Origin: Saprospiraceae bacterium
Lineage (GTDB): Bacteria > Bacteroidota > Bacteroidia > Chitinophagales > Saprospiraceae
Length of the DNA: 64,000 bases
NCBI GenBank assembly: GCA_025055285.1
Contig: JANWXM010000001.1
Span: 434,001-498,000, forward strand
Direction: 5' to 3'
The notes under the pieces are model-generated. The model did no database searches and was not told where the DNA came from. It worked only from the letters and a program-made list of their open reading frames with translations. Position 1 is the stretch's first letter, and each line of letters opens with the position of its first letter. The position numbers and the translations under genes were made by a program. Positions 37,601 to 46,271 of this stretch are shown here, in pieces.

Positions 37601-40360
37601 ATGCACATGGCCCGTTTTTTACTGTCTTTGACCTTTAGCTTTGTTGCAGTAGCAACTTATGCGCAAACTGTTGCCCTTAAAGGCCTCGTATCGGATGCCG
37701 AAAACAACGCACCTATAGTGGATGCCGCTGTGGTGCTTTCACAAACAGGTCTCTTCGGCGCTACAGATACGCGAGGGCGATTTACCATTCTACGGGTGCC
37801 TGTAGGCAGGCATACCTTGATTGTGTCGCGGGCTGGTTATCTACCAGAAGAGTTAGAGGTTGTAGTGGAGGCAAACAAGGAGGACCTCATCATCATTCAA
37901 CTTAAACGCGACCCGAAGAGTGCACAGGCCAACATCACCGACATTCCTACCATTTTGCTGGAAGAAGCAGAAGAAAGCGACGGCTATGGCGAGATAGCCA
38001 ACTTGTTGCACGCCTCGCGCGACATCTTCCAAACTGCGGCGAATTTTGGTTGGAGCGTGTTTCGTTTCCGCGAGCGCGGCTACGACTCAGAGCACTTTCC
38101 GCTGTATCTGAATGGTTTCAACGTGAACGACCCAGAATCGGGCATCACCTTTTTCGGCGAGCTAGGCGGCCTTAACGATGTACTGCGGGCGCGTCAAAGC
38201 GTCATTGGCCTGGAGCCTGCCGAGTTTGCCTTTTCCGAAATTGGCGGTGCCTCCTACATTGATACTCGGGCCAGCATTCAGCGCAAACAACTGCGGGTTT
38301 CGTATGCCATCAGCAATCGCACTTATCGGCATCGGCTGATGCTTACAGCCAGTACTGGCCTAATGCCCAGGGGCTGGGCGGTTTCGTTTTCGGCTAGCCG
38401 TCGTTGGGCTCAAGAAGGGTGGTATGAGGGTACTTTTTTTGACGGCTACGCTTATTTTCTTTCCGTTGATAAAAAATTTGGCGGCGACCGCCATAGTTTG
38501 AATCTGACTGTGCTCGGCTCACCGACGGTACGCGGTAGGGTAGGAGATACCTTTCAAGAGATGTACGACCTCGCAGGTACAACGCGCTACAACCCATTCT
38601 GGGGCTATTGGAATGGTGAAAAGCGAAATGGATATGTCAATCACAATCATCAGCCCATTGTGATGCTGCGCTACGACCTTAAACCTTCGCGGCAAACCAG
38701 CGTGATGCTCGTGGGTTTTCTTCAAACAGGTCGCAATGGCTCTACGCGCCTCGATTGGTTTAATGCCAACAATCCCGAACCAGATTTCAACCGCCGCTTA
38801 CCCTCTGCACTTGTCGATCCTAAACAAGCCGCCGAATGGGCCGACATGCTGCGCCAGAACGAAAACCTCCGCCAAATTGATTGGGCGGGCTTGTGGGAGG
38901 CAAATACCATCTCCGTAGAGACAATTGCCGATGCTAACGGGATTCCTGGAAACAACGTTACAGGCAAGCGCTCCCAGTACGTCATTGCTGACTTTCGCAG
39001 CGATTCACGGGAACTGGGCGTCAACCTCGTCTTGCGCCAATCGCTTTCCTCTCGCTTTACCTTGAATGGCGGAGGGAGTTATCACTACTATTTAGGTCGC
39101 AACTTCAAAACAGTAGACGACTTGTTAGGTGGCGATTTCATCGTGGACTGGGATCGCTTTGCTCAACAAGATGTGCCCGACAATCCTTCGGCTCGTGATA
39201 ACGACTTGCGCACCCCTAATCGCATTGTGCGTCAGGGCGAAATCTATGGCTTCGATTACGATGAAAACATCCGAAAGGGTATGACCTGGGTACAGGTACA
39301 GGGCAATTTAAAACGCTTGTTTGTTTTTGCAGCTGCTGAGAATCTTTTCACTACGTTCTGGCGCACGGGTCACATGCAAAACGGCCGCTTTCCAGATGAG
39401 TCGCTGGGCAACTCTAAAAAACACACTTTTCTGACCTATGGCTTGAAGGCTGGTCTAACCTATAAATTTAGTGGTCGCCATTACGCCTATGTGCATGGCT
39501 TCCACGGGACGCGTGCCCCGCTGTTTCGCGATGTTTTTCTCTCGCCGCGCACGCGAAATCAGTCCATTGATGCCAAGCCGTATGCTATAAACAGCTTAGA
39601 GGCGGGCTACTTGTGGCGGGCACCTTTAGTTCGCGCGCGATTGACAGGCTTCTACACTACCTTCGAAAGCGAGTACGACAATTTTCTCTTCTACGCCGCG
39701 GTAACAGGTGTTTTTGGTTCCTCTTTGCTGACTAACATTAACCGCCGCCATGCGGGCATTGAGGCCGCCGTGGAAGTGCGCCCTGCAACTCCATTAACCC
39801 TCACCTTTGCAGGAAATCTCGGAGAATACATCTATACTAATCGCCCCACTCTCTACCTAACGCAAGACAATACTGCTGATGTTATTCTAAATGGTGTAAC
39901 GGTTTATCAGAAAAACTTCTACGTACCGCGCACGCCCCAAACAACCGCTTACGCCAGTGCACGCTATGAGGGAAAGCGCTTCTGGTTCGCTTCGCTGACA
40001 CTCAATTGGGCCGACAATTCTTGGTTCCTCTTCGATCAAACGCGTCGAACAGCCAGTTTTATTGAGCCTTTTGAACGCGGCTCTGAGCTTTGGAACCTCA
40101 TCCTAGACCAACAAAAGGCGCCTGCAGCTTTCACGGTGGACTTCTTCGGCGGAAAGTCGTGGCGCATTCGCAGCAATTATTTCCTTTATTTCAACATCGG
40201 TGTTAATAACTTATTGAATAACACCAACATCATCATTTCAGGGCGTGATGCATATCGGAATGCGTATCGAAATGACACAACCGACCCACGCCTATACACC
40301 ACACAGGTGCTCTACGCACCAGGGATCAATTACTTTGCTAGCTTAGCGCTGCGAATGTAG
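37601..40360 (+). CDS. TonB-dependent receptor with carboxypeptidase-like domain
   Basis: A 919-aa outer-membrane receptor. The signal peptide (MARFLLSLTFSFVAVATYAQ, from the second Met at 37607) is followed by a carboxypeptidase-regulatory-like fold (LKGLVSDAENNAPIVDAAVV ... GYLPEELEVVVE). Then comes a shortened plug (FRFRERGYDSEHFPLYLNGF, FSEIGGASYIDTRAS) and a beta-barrel that ends in the aromatic-rich strand NYFASLALRM. No classic TonB box is evident. It is not a SusC-type protein and has no SusD partner. It leads an apparent operon with a DUF5689 lipoprotein 63 nt downstream, a pairing often seen in Bacteroidota. The ligand is unknown. Confidence 0.88.
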   Translation: MHMARFLLSLTFSFVAVATYAQTVALKGLVSDAENNAPIVDAAVVLSQTGLFGATDTRGRFTILRVPVGRHTLIVSRAGYLPEELEVVVEANKEDLIIIQLKRDPKSAQANITDIPTILLEEAEESDGYGEIANLLHASRDIFQTAANFGWSVFRFRERGYDSEHFPLYLNGFNVNDPESGITFFGELGGLNDVLRARQSVIGLEPAEFAFSEIGGASYIDTRASIQRKQLRVSYAISNRTYRHRLMLTASTGLMPRGWAVSFSASRRWAQEGWYEGTFFDGYAYFLSVDKKFGGDRHSLNLTVLGSPTVRGRVGDTFQEMYDLAGTTRYNPFWGYWNGEKRNGYVNHNHQPIVMLRYDLKPSRQTSVMLVGFLQTGRNGSTRLDWFNANNPEPDFNRRLPSALVDPKQAAEWADMLRQNENLRQIDWAGLWEANTISVETIADANGIPGNNVTGKRSQYVIADFRSDSRELGVNLVLRQSLSSRFTLNGGGSYHYYLGRNFKTVDDLLGGDFIVDWDRFAQQDVPDNPSARDNDLRTPNRIVRQGEIYGFDYDENIRKGMTWVQVQGNLKRLFVFAAAENLFTTFWRTGHMQNGRFPDESLGNSKKHTFLTYGLKAGLTYKFSGRHYAYVHGFHGTRAPLFRDVFLSPRTRNQSIDAKPYAINSLEAGYLWRAPLVRARLTGFYTTFESEYDNFLFYAAVTGVFGSSLLTNINRRHAGIEAAVEVRPATPLTLTFAGNLGEYIYTNRPTLYLTQDNTADVILNGVTVYQKNFYVPRTPQTTAYASARYEGKRFWFASLTLNWADNSWFLFDQTRRTASFIEPFERGSELWNLILDQQKAPAAFTVDFFGGKSWRIRSNYFLYFNIGVNNLLNNTNIIISGRDAYRNAYRNDTTDPRLYTTQVLYAPGINYFASLALRM

Positions 40361-40423
40361 TGACCTATTGAAGCTTAGGCTCCATCGCTTATAAGGTCTA
40401 TTGGCTCGATAAAAATTCTCACT

Positions 40424-41845
40424 ATGAAGAATAAAAACTGGTTTTATGCGGCGGTGTCCGCCCTTTTCATTTATAGCTTCTTCGGCTGCGTGAAACGTGA
40501 ATTTGATGAGCCGCCCGTAGGCGGTGAACCAGTTAGTGTAAAGCCGAATATCAGTATCGCTGAGTTGAAGAAGTTGCATGTAACGCCAGGGGGGTTCGAT
40601 ACCATTAAACAAGACCTCATTATTGGTGGCGTGGTAGTCATGGATGATCGCTCAGGCAATTATTACAAAAGCCTCGTCATTCAGGATTCTAGTGGTGGCA
40701 TAGAGGTGCGCTTTAACGATGGATTTCTCTACAATCAATTTCCAATTGGACGACAAATTTTCATTTACTGTAAAGACCTCATCTTGACAGACTACAACAA
40801 CCTGACTCAACTTACAGGCAGCGTTGTGGAGCAGGGGGGGGTGCTGGACGACGTTGGCCTCACAGAGGCTCAGGTGCGCCGCAAGATCGTAAAAGGCCCA
40901 ATGGTTGGTGCTCCAACACCGCGTACGCTGCGCATCAACGAACTGAACAACAGTCATATCAGTACACTCATCCGTCTAGAACAGGTCCAGTTTATCGCCG
41001 CTGATACAGGCAAGACGTATGCAGAACCCATTACCAAAAACAGCCTCAATCGCACATTGATAGACTGCTCAGGCAACAAACTGATACTGCGCTCGAGTGG
41101 CTACGCAGATTTTGCCGGCCAACGGACGCCAGCAGGCAATGGATCCATTGTGGGCGTGTTGAGCATTTTTGGTACAACGCTTCAAATGTACATTCGCGAC
41201 CTCAACGATGTAAAAATGACCGGAGCGCGTTGTAGCGGCGTAGGAGGGCAACTTATGAATATTCGCGACCTGCGTTCGCTCTTTACGGGCTCGACGATGC
41301 AAATTCCAGCTGACCGCAAGATCCGGGGGATCGTCATCTCTGATCGTATCGCCAACAATACTGACGGCCGCAATTTGTTCGTTCAATCTGTTGATGGCTC
41401 GGCAGGTATTGTAGTGCGCTTTACAGCTAACCATAGTTATAATTTAGGCGATGAAGTTGAGGTGGATGTGTCTAACATGGAATTGAGTCAGTTTAACGGT
41501 TTGCTTCAAGTGAATAACGTGCCCGTTGACCGCTCGGCGGCAGTAGCCTCTGGTCGAACTCCCGCGGTGCGCACGGCCACAGTTGCGCAGATAAACGCCA
41601 ATGGCGAACAGTGGGAGAGTACGCTTGTTCGCATCACGGGTGCTACTATTTCTGGCGCAGGCACGGCCCTATCGGGTACCAAGACAGTAAGCGACGCTAC
41701 GGGGAGTATCCCTATGTTTACGCGTACTGCAGCCACTTTTGCAAATGCTCCAACACCCGCGGGTACAGTTTCATTAACAGCTATTGTTTCAGAGTTCAAT
41801 GGTCGCCAAATCATTTTGCGCAACCTTAACGACATTCAACCCTGA
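40424..41845 (+). CDS. DUF5689-type lipoprotein
   Basis: A 473-aa lipoprotein with lipobox FFGC in MKNKNWFYAAVSALFIYSFFGC. The mature part holds two similar beta-rich halves. The first has ISIAELKKLHVTPGG and GGVVVMDDRSGNYYKSLVIQ; the second has MNIRDLRSLFTGSTMQIPAD and IRGIVISDRIANNTDGRNLF. This matches DUF5689, a Bacteroidota family with OB-like folds found next to TonB receptors. The function is unknown; surface attachment and ligand or mineral binding are possible. It follows the TonB-receptor gene by 63 nt and its stop lies 2 nt before the next gene. Confidence 0.8.
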   Translation: MKNKNWFYAAVSALFIYSFFGCVKREFDEPPVGGEPVSVKPNISIAELKKLHVTPGGFDTIKQDLIIGGVVVMDDRSGNYYKSLVIQDSSGGIEVRFNDGFLYNQFPIGRQIFIYCKDLILTDYNNLTQLTGSVVEQGGVLDDVGLTEAQVRRKIVKGPMVGAPTPRTLRINELNNSHISTLIRLEQVQFIAADTGKTYAEPITKNSLNRTLIDCSGNKLILRSSGYADFAGQRTPAGNGSIVGVLSIFGTTLQMYIRDLNDVKMTGARCSGVGGQLMNIRDLRSLFTGSTMQIPADRKIRGIVISDRIANNTDGRNLFVQSVDGSAGIVVRFTANHSYNLGDEVEVDVSNMELSQFNGLLQVNNVPVDRSAAVASGRTPAVRTATVAQINANGEQWESTLVRITGATISGAGTALSGTKTVSDATGSIPMFTRTAATFANAPTPAGTVSLTAIVSEFNGRQIILRNLNDIQP

Positions 41846-41847
41846 TA

Positions 41848-42510
41848 TTGAGTACCCTGAGCTCGTTGGTTCCTTCATCTAAGTATCTCACATGTGCCAT
41901 TGCGCAAAAATGCAGAGAGCTTTGGCGGTGGCAGCTTTGTATTCTAACCGTATGGCTGCCTTTGGCCGGCCAAAGTCAAGGTGCCGATACGACCGTAGCG
42001 ACTCCTTCCATTGAAAACCCAGGCTTCTTTCGCCGCACGTTCTTGGGCGAATATCCTAGTCCGCGCACAGCAGTCATTCTCTCTCTAGTCTTACCCGGTG
42101 CTGGGCAGGTGTATAACAAGAAATGGTGGAAATTGCCTATCGCCTACGGCGTCTTGGGCACCCTTATCTATCTTGAGGTGAAGAATGTCCATCAATATCG
42201 CGCCCTACGCAACAACTACAAATGGGCAGTAGACGACGATCCTACGACGAACCCGACTCCACCTTACAATCGATTAAGTGCTTCAGCACTGCGGGAATAT
42301 CGCGATCAATCGAGAAACCGCGTCGAAAGAAATGCGCTGGGCATTGGACTAGCATACCTCCTAACAGCAGCGGATGCTTTCGTTGATGCGCATCTGGCCC
42401 GCTTCGATGTAGAGGAGAGCCTCAGCGGACGGTTGCGGCCCAGCGTTCGCTTAGGAGTGGGTGGAATGCCCGTCTTAGGCATAGAAATTTCGACAAACCT
42501 GAGTAAGTAG
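41848..42510 (+). CDS. DUF5683 membrane protein
   Basis: A protein of about 220 aa. The core SPRTAVILSLVLPGAGQVYN, then WWKLPIAYGVLGTLIYLEV, is the hallmark of DUF5683, a small Bacteroidota membrane family of unknown function. Two or three hydrophobic helices are visible (about 18-43, probably a signal sequence; 70-85; 93-110). No ATG or GTG exists in frame before the conserved part, so the start must be a TTG, at 41848 (2 nt after the previous stop) or 41866. Either choice keeps the hydrophobic N-terminus. The tight spacing indicates co-translation with the DUF5689 gene. A Bacteroidota -7 box after its stop starts the next transcript. Confidence 0.75.
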   Translation: MSTLSSLVPSSKYLTCAIAQKCRELWRWQLCILTVWLPLAGQSQGADTTVATPSIENPGFFRRTFLGEYPSPRTAVILSLVLPGAGQVYNKKWWKLPIAYGVLGTLIYLEVKNVHQYRALRNNYKWAVDDDPTTNPTPPYNRLSASALREYRDQSRNRVERNALGIGLAYLLTAADAFVDAHLARFDVEESLSGRLRPSVRLGVGGMPVLGIEISTNLSK

Positions 42511-42514
42511 TTCA

Positions 42515-42543
42515 TTGATTTTCTTTTTTCATTCTTAACTTTG
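42515..42543 (+). promoter_or_regulatory. Promoter of ctlX (-33 TTG, -7 TAACTTTG)
   Basis: TTG at 42515-42517, an 18-bp spacer, then TAACTTTG at 42536-42543 gives both elements of a Bacteroidota promoter. Only 6 nt separate the box from the ctlX ATG, so the mRNA should be leaderless. Confidence 0.55.
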
Positions 42544-42549
42544 ACCGCA

Positions 42550-43476
42550 ATGCGCAAACAGACTACACCATATATACTGATGGTGCGGCCGGCCTGCTTT
42601 GGGTTCAATGAGGAAACGGCTGCTAACAATGCCTTTCAAGTGCGCGACAACCGATTGACGGCTGCTGAAATCCAACAGCGCGCCCGCGAAGAATTCGACT
42701 TATTTGTTACTCGTTTGCGCGAAGCAGGAGTGCATGTCCTCGTAGCTGAGGACACTGAAGATCCGCCCAAGCCTGATGCCGTGTTTCCCAACAACTGGGT
42801 GACTTTTCATCAGGAGGGTTACTTGATTACTTATCCGATGTACGCACCTACGCGTCGTCTAGAGCGCCGCGAAGAAGTAATAGAAAAAGCCCTAGAAGCG
42901 GGATTTAAACCGCTAAAAAGGGTGCATTTGGAGCACAACGAGGCTTCAGGACGTTTTTTAGAAGGTACGGGAAGCGTCGTCTTTGATCACGTAAATCGCC
43001 TTGGGTATGCCTGTCTTAGTCCGCGTACCGATGAGCATCTGCTGCGCGAATTATGTGGAATTCTGCAATATGAGCCAATAATTTTTCACGCTGTGGACGC
43101 TAATGGTCGAGAAATCTACCATACTAACGTGATGATGGCCATAGGCGAAACCTTCGCTGTCATCTGCTTAGCCACTATTCGCAACGCTACTGAGCGCGCT
43201 GCCTTAGAAGAAAGACTCCGCATTGCAAACAAAGAAGTAGTACCAATTACTATAGAGCAGATGCAGGCCTTTGCTGGAAACATGTTACAGGTGCGCAATG
43301 ACCGCAGTGAAAATCTTTTAGTTATGTCAGAGCAAGCCTTCCGGTCTTTGACGCCTAAGCAAGTACAAGTGCTAGAGAAGCATTCACGCCTGTTGTATAG
43401 CCCGCTTTATACCATTGAAACCTATGGCGGCGGCAGCGCTCGGTGTATGATGGCCGAAGTGTTTATAGGAGAGTGA
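42550..43476 (+). CDS. ctlX: CtlX-like amidinotransferase-fold hydrolase
   Basis: A 308-aa enzyme of the guanidino-group-modifying superfamily, with the layout of the citrulline/arginine-utilisation hydrolase CtlX. Visible active-site blocks are DAVFPNNWVTFH near residue 77, FLEGTGSVVFD near 137 (acidic residue), YHTNVMMAIG near 195 (catalytic His) and the C-terminal Cys in GGGSARCMMAEVF. It probably hydrolyses arginine- or citrulline-like guanidino/ureido compounds; the substrate is inferred from family only. The ATG at 42550 is chosen over a TTG at 42541 because the promoter box overlaps the latter. It ends 41 nt before the lamin-tail gene and may share a transcript with it. Confidence 0.85.
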   Translation: MRKQTTPYILMVRPACFGFNEETAANNAFQVRDNRLTAAEIQQRAREEFDLFVTRLREAGVHVLVAEDTEDPPKPDAVFPNNWVTFHQEGYLITYPMYAPTRRLERREEVIEKALEAGFKPLKRVHLEHNEASGRFLEGTGSVVFDHVNRLGYACLSPRTDEHLLRELCGILQYEPIIFHAVDANGREIYHTNVMMAIGETFAVICLATIRNATERAALEERLRIANKEVVPITIEQMQAFAGNMLQVRNDRSENLLVMSEQAFRSLTPKQVQVLEKHSRLLYSPLYTIETYGGGSARCMMAEVFIGE

Positions 43477-43517
43477 GGCCACACTGGCTAGTCCGTACAT
43501 GCCTGCTGATCAAAACT

Positions 43518-46148
43518 ATGACCATGCGCCTGTTTTTTTCAATGCTATTTACAGTAGCCCTGACAAGTTTCTTGAGCCCATCCCTTTGTAACGGACAATT
43601 AATCGAGGACTTTTCCGATGGCGATTTTATAAACAATCCAACATGGGTGGGCGATGTATCTCATTTTGTCGTGAACGGAGCAGGCGAATTGCAATTGATG
43701 GCTCCTCAAGCAGGCAGTTCGGTGCTAGCCGTAGGGCTGAACGTGCCCGACAGCGCCGTATGGCTTATGGACATTCGCTTGGAGTTTGCGCCTTCTGCGA
43801 CCAATTTGCTGCGCATTTACTTGATGGCCGACCAACCTAACCTCCTGCAAGCGAATGGCTATTACATCGAGATTGGAGAAAACGGCAATACCGATGCCCT
43901 GCGCTTGTTTCGGCAAACAGGTTCAGGGCGGACGCTGCTCTCCTCTGGCACTGCTGGCTTAGTGGCTGCTGAACCAGTTGCCGTGCGCATACGAGTACGG
44001 CGCAGTAAAGCTGGTCAATGGACTGTGGAGGCGCGCTTACCTGGTGGAGCGTTCCAAGCCGAAGGCAGTGCTACCGACCTAACACATCCACCTGGAACGG
44101 GGCGATACTTTGGTTTTTATTGTCTGTATACCTCAACGCGACGCGACAAGTTTTTCTTCGATAACCTCTCTGTGCTTCCGGACGTTCCTGACACCAAACC
44201 ACCAGTGCTGCTCTCTGCTAGCGCGGGAGACAATGGTCACACTGTCCTTGTGGTGTTCGACGAAGATTTAGATACGCTTTCGGCCCTTGAAAGGGCTCAC
44301 TACACCGTTGTAGGGCAGCCAGCGCCCATAGAGGCTCTTTTTGACGGCGCGCCCAACCGCGTTCGCTTACGGTTAGCACAGCAGCTATCTACTGGCTCTT
44401 ATGAAATACAAACCCAGCAGATTGCCGACCGAGCAGGCAACGTCAGCGGCCTACAAAGAGCCTTTTTCGCTTTCGTGCGCACTGAGGCAGCAGGCGAATT
44501 CGACATACTTATCAACGAAATCATGGCTGACCCTACGCCTTCTGTGGGCCTCCCTGAAGTAGAATGGTTGGAACTCTACAACCGCAGCACGCGCGTTATC
44601 GACCTGAACACCCTCTTTATTTCTGACGGCGGTCCAGCGCGGCGACTGCCAGCGTATCTGCTTTATCCAGACTCATTTGTGGTGCTGACGACCGCAACGG
44701 GTGCTACCGCTTTAGCGCCTTTCACCACTGCCGTAGTAGCCGTTACAAGCTTCCCCTCACTCAATAACACAAGCGATACGCTCATCCTGACCGATACGGC
44801 TGGCCGAATCATTGACCACATATTCTATGCAGCTGCCTGGCATGAAAACAGCGCTAAACGCGACGGCGGTTGGACGCTGGAGCGCATCAATCCGAATCTG
44901 CCCTGCAAAGAGCGTGAGAATTGGACCTCTTGCTCCATGCTGCCAGGTGGAACACCCGGCCGTCGAAATTCCGTTGCTCAATCAATCCCCGACACCGTGC
45001 CGCCACGGCTCCTAAGCGCATTTCCTCTAACAAACAATCTTTTAGAGCTAGTCTTCTCCGAAGGGATAGACCGAGTGGCTGCTGCCAATCTAGCAGGTTA
45101 TCAAACGGATCCACCTTTGGCCATGGCTTCAGCTGTACTTGCCCCAGAAAGCCGTCGCATCGTTTTGCTTTCCTTACAGAGGTCGCTCGAACCCGGAGTA
45201 GTATATCGCCTTTGGACAAATCCATTGGTGCGCGATTGCAGCGGAAATCCTCAAACGCGTGAAGACACTATGCTCTTGGGTTTGCCCGAGATCCCTGCGC
45301 CTCAAGACGTCGTAGTAAATGAACTCCTGTTTAATCCAGAACCTTTTGGCGCCGACTTCGTAGAGCTATACAACAAGAGCCGAAAGATCTTCGACCTGCG
45401 CAACTTTTTTATTGCCAATTTTTATGAAGGCATGAGTACGCGCGGTATTGGCCTCAGACGCCTAATGCTACCTGGTGAGTACCTGGTGTTTACGCCTAAT
45501 CCAGACGATATTCGGCAACGCTTCTCTTCGACGCAGTCTAAGTACCTTTTCCCTCTGGGACTGCCTCCGTTGGCCGACGACGCCGGAAATGTAACGGTCC
45601 TCTGGTCGAAAGATGGCCAACAGATTACCGTGGACTCGCTCGTCTATTTCGAAACTTACCATAATGCCTTGCTTACCTCCTCTCAGCGCGAAGGCGTTTC
45701 CCTAGAGCGCATCCGACCCGATGGCCCTACCAACGATCCAGCCAATTGGACATCCGCAGCGCGAACAGCTAGAGGCAATGGCACACCTACACACCCTAAT
45801 AGCCAACGCACAGGGTTGCAAGCTTCCGGAAGCGACATACTTCAACTTGCCGCTCCCCGCTTGTCGCCAGACGGCGATGGATACGAGGACTTCTTGGACA
45901 TTCGTCTGTATCCGCCTGCTCCAGGCTATGCGGCTACTGTAGTGGTCTACGATTCCGAAGGTATTCCGATTCGCTACCTCGTCCGCCAACAACTCGTCGC
46001 AGCTGAAAGCGCCTTGCGTTGGGATGGCGATGTGGAAGACGGCACGCCCGCTCGACCAGGCATCTATATCCTGCTGGCTGAACTCTATGCTCCTACCGGC
46101 GAAGTCCTGCGCCAGCGAAAAACTTTTGCTCTCGTGCGACGCTTTTGA
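43518..46148 (+). CDS. Exported lamin-tail-domain surface protein
   Basis: An 876-aa secreted protein with signal peptide MTMRLFFSMLFTVALTSFLS; the ATG at 43524 is an alternative start. About 30-240 is a lectin-like beta-sandwich (IEDFSDGDFINNPTWVGD). About 245-345 is an Ig-like unit (VLVVFDEDLDTLSALERAHY). Two lamin-tail domains follow, one around 355-490 (ILINEIMADPTPS, VEWLELYNRS) and one around 610-760 (VVNELLFNPEPFGADFVELY), with another Ig-like unit between. The C-terminal 90 residues (PRLSPDGDGYEDFLDIRLYP ... ALRWDGDVEDGTPARPGIYI) form a FlgD-like/T9SS-type end domain. Proteins of this build are surface-exposed in Bacteroidota; some have nuclease partners, but no nuclease motif is seen here. 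Confidence 0.82.
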   Translation: MTMRLFFSMLFTVALTSFLSPSLCNGQLIEDFSDGDFINNPTWVGDVSHFVVNGAGELQLMAPQAGSSVLAVGLNVPDSAVWLMDIRLEFAPSATNLLRIYLMADQPNLLQANGYYIEIGENGNTDALRLFRQTGSGRTLLSSGTAGLVAAEPVAVRIRVRRSKAGQWTVEARLPGGAFQAEGSATDLTHPPGTGRYFGFYCLYTSTRRDKFFFDNLSVLPDVPDTKPPVLLSASAGDNGHTVLVVFDEDLDTLSALERAHYTVVGQPAPIEALFDGAPNRVRLRLAQQLSTGSYEIQTQQIADRAGNVSGLQRAFFAFVRTEAAGEFDILINEIMADPTPSVGLPEVEWLELYNRSTRVIDLNTLFISDGGPARRLPAYLLYPDSFVVLTTATGATALAPFTTAVVAVTSFPSLNNTSDTLILTDTAGRIIDHIFYAAAWHENSAKRDGGWTLERINPNLPCKERENWTSCSMLPGGTPGRRNSVAQSIPDTVPPRLLSAFPLTNNLLELVFSEGIDRVAAANLAGYQTDPPLAMASAVLAPESRRIVLLSLQRSLEPGVVYRLWTNPLVRDCSGNPQTREDTMLLGLPEIPAPQDVVVNELLFNPEPFGADFVELYNKSRKIFDLRNFFIANFYEGMSTRGIGLRRLMLPGEYLVFTPNPDDIRQRFSSTQSKYLFPLGLPPLADDAGNVTVLWSKDGQQITVDSLVYFETYHNALLTSSQREGVSLERIRPDGPTNDPANWTSAARTARGNGTPTHPNSQRTGLQASGSDILQLAAPRLSPDGDGYEDFLDIRLYPPAPGYAATVVVYDSEGIPIRYLVRQQLVAAESALRWDGDVEDGTPARPGIYILLAELYAPTGEVLRQRKTFALVRRF

Positions 46149-46271
46149 AAAGGATATCCATTCTTCTCTAATTAAACGGCCGTAAGTGAAACTTACAAGG
46201 GTGCAAAAACCTATAACCTGCCATTTTCCTATATCCCTGGTAAAAAACGCTCAATAACAAAATTTTAAGAC

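Noticed and set aside
46182-46196. Short hairpin GTAAGT/ACTTAC after the lamin-tail gene
   Set aside because: The stem is only 6 bp with a 3-nt loop and no T-run.
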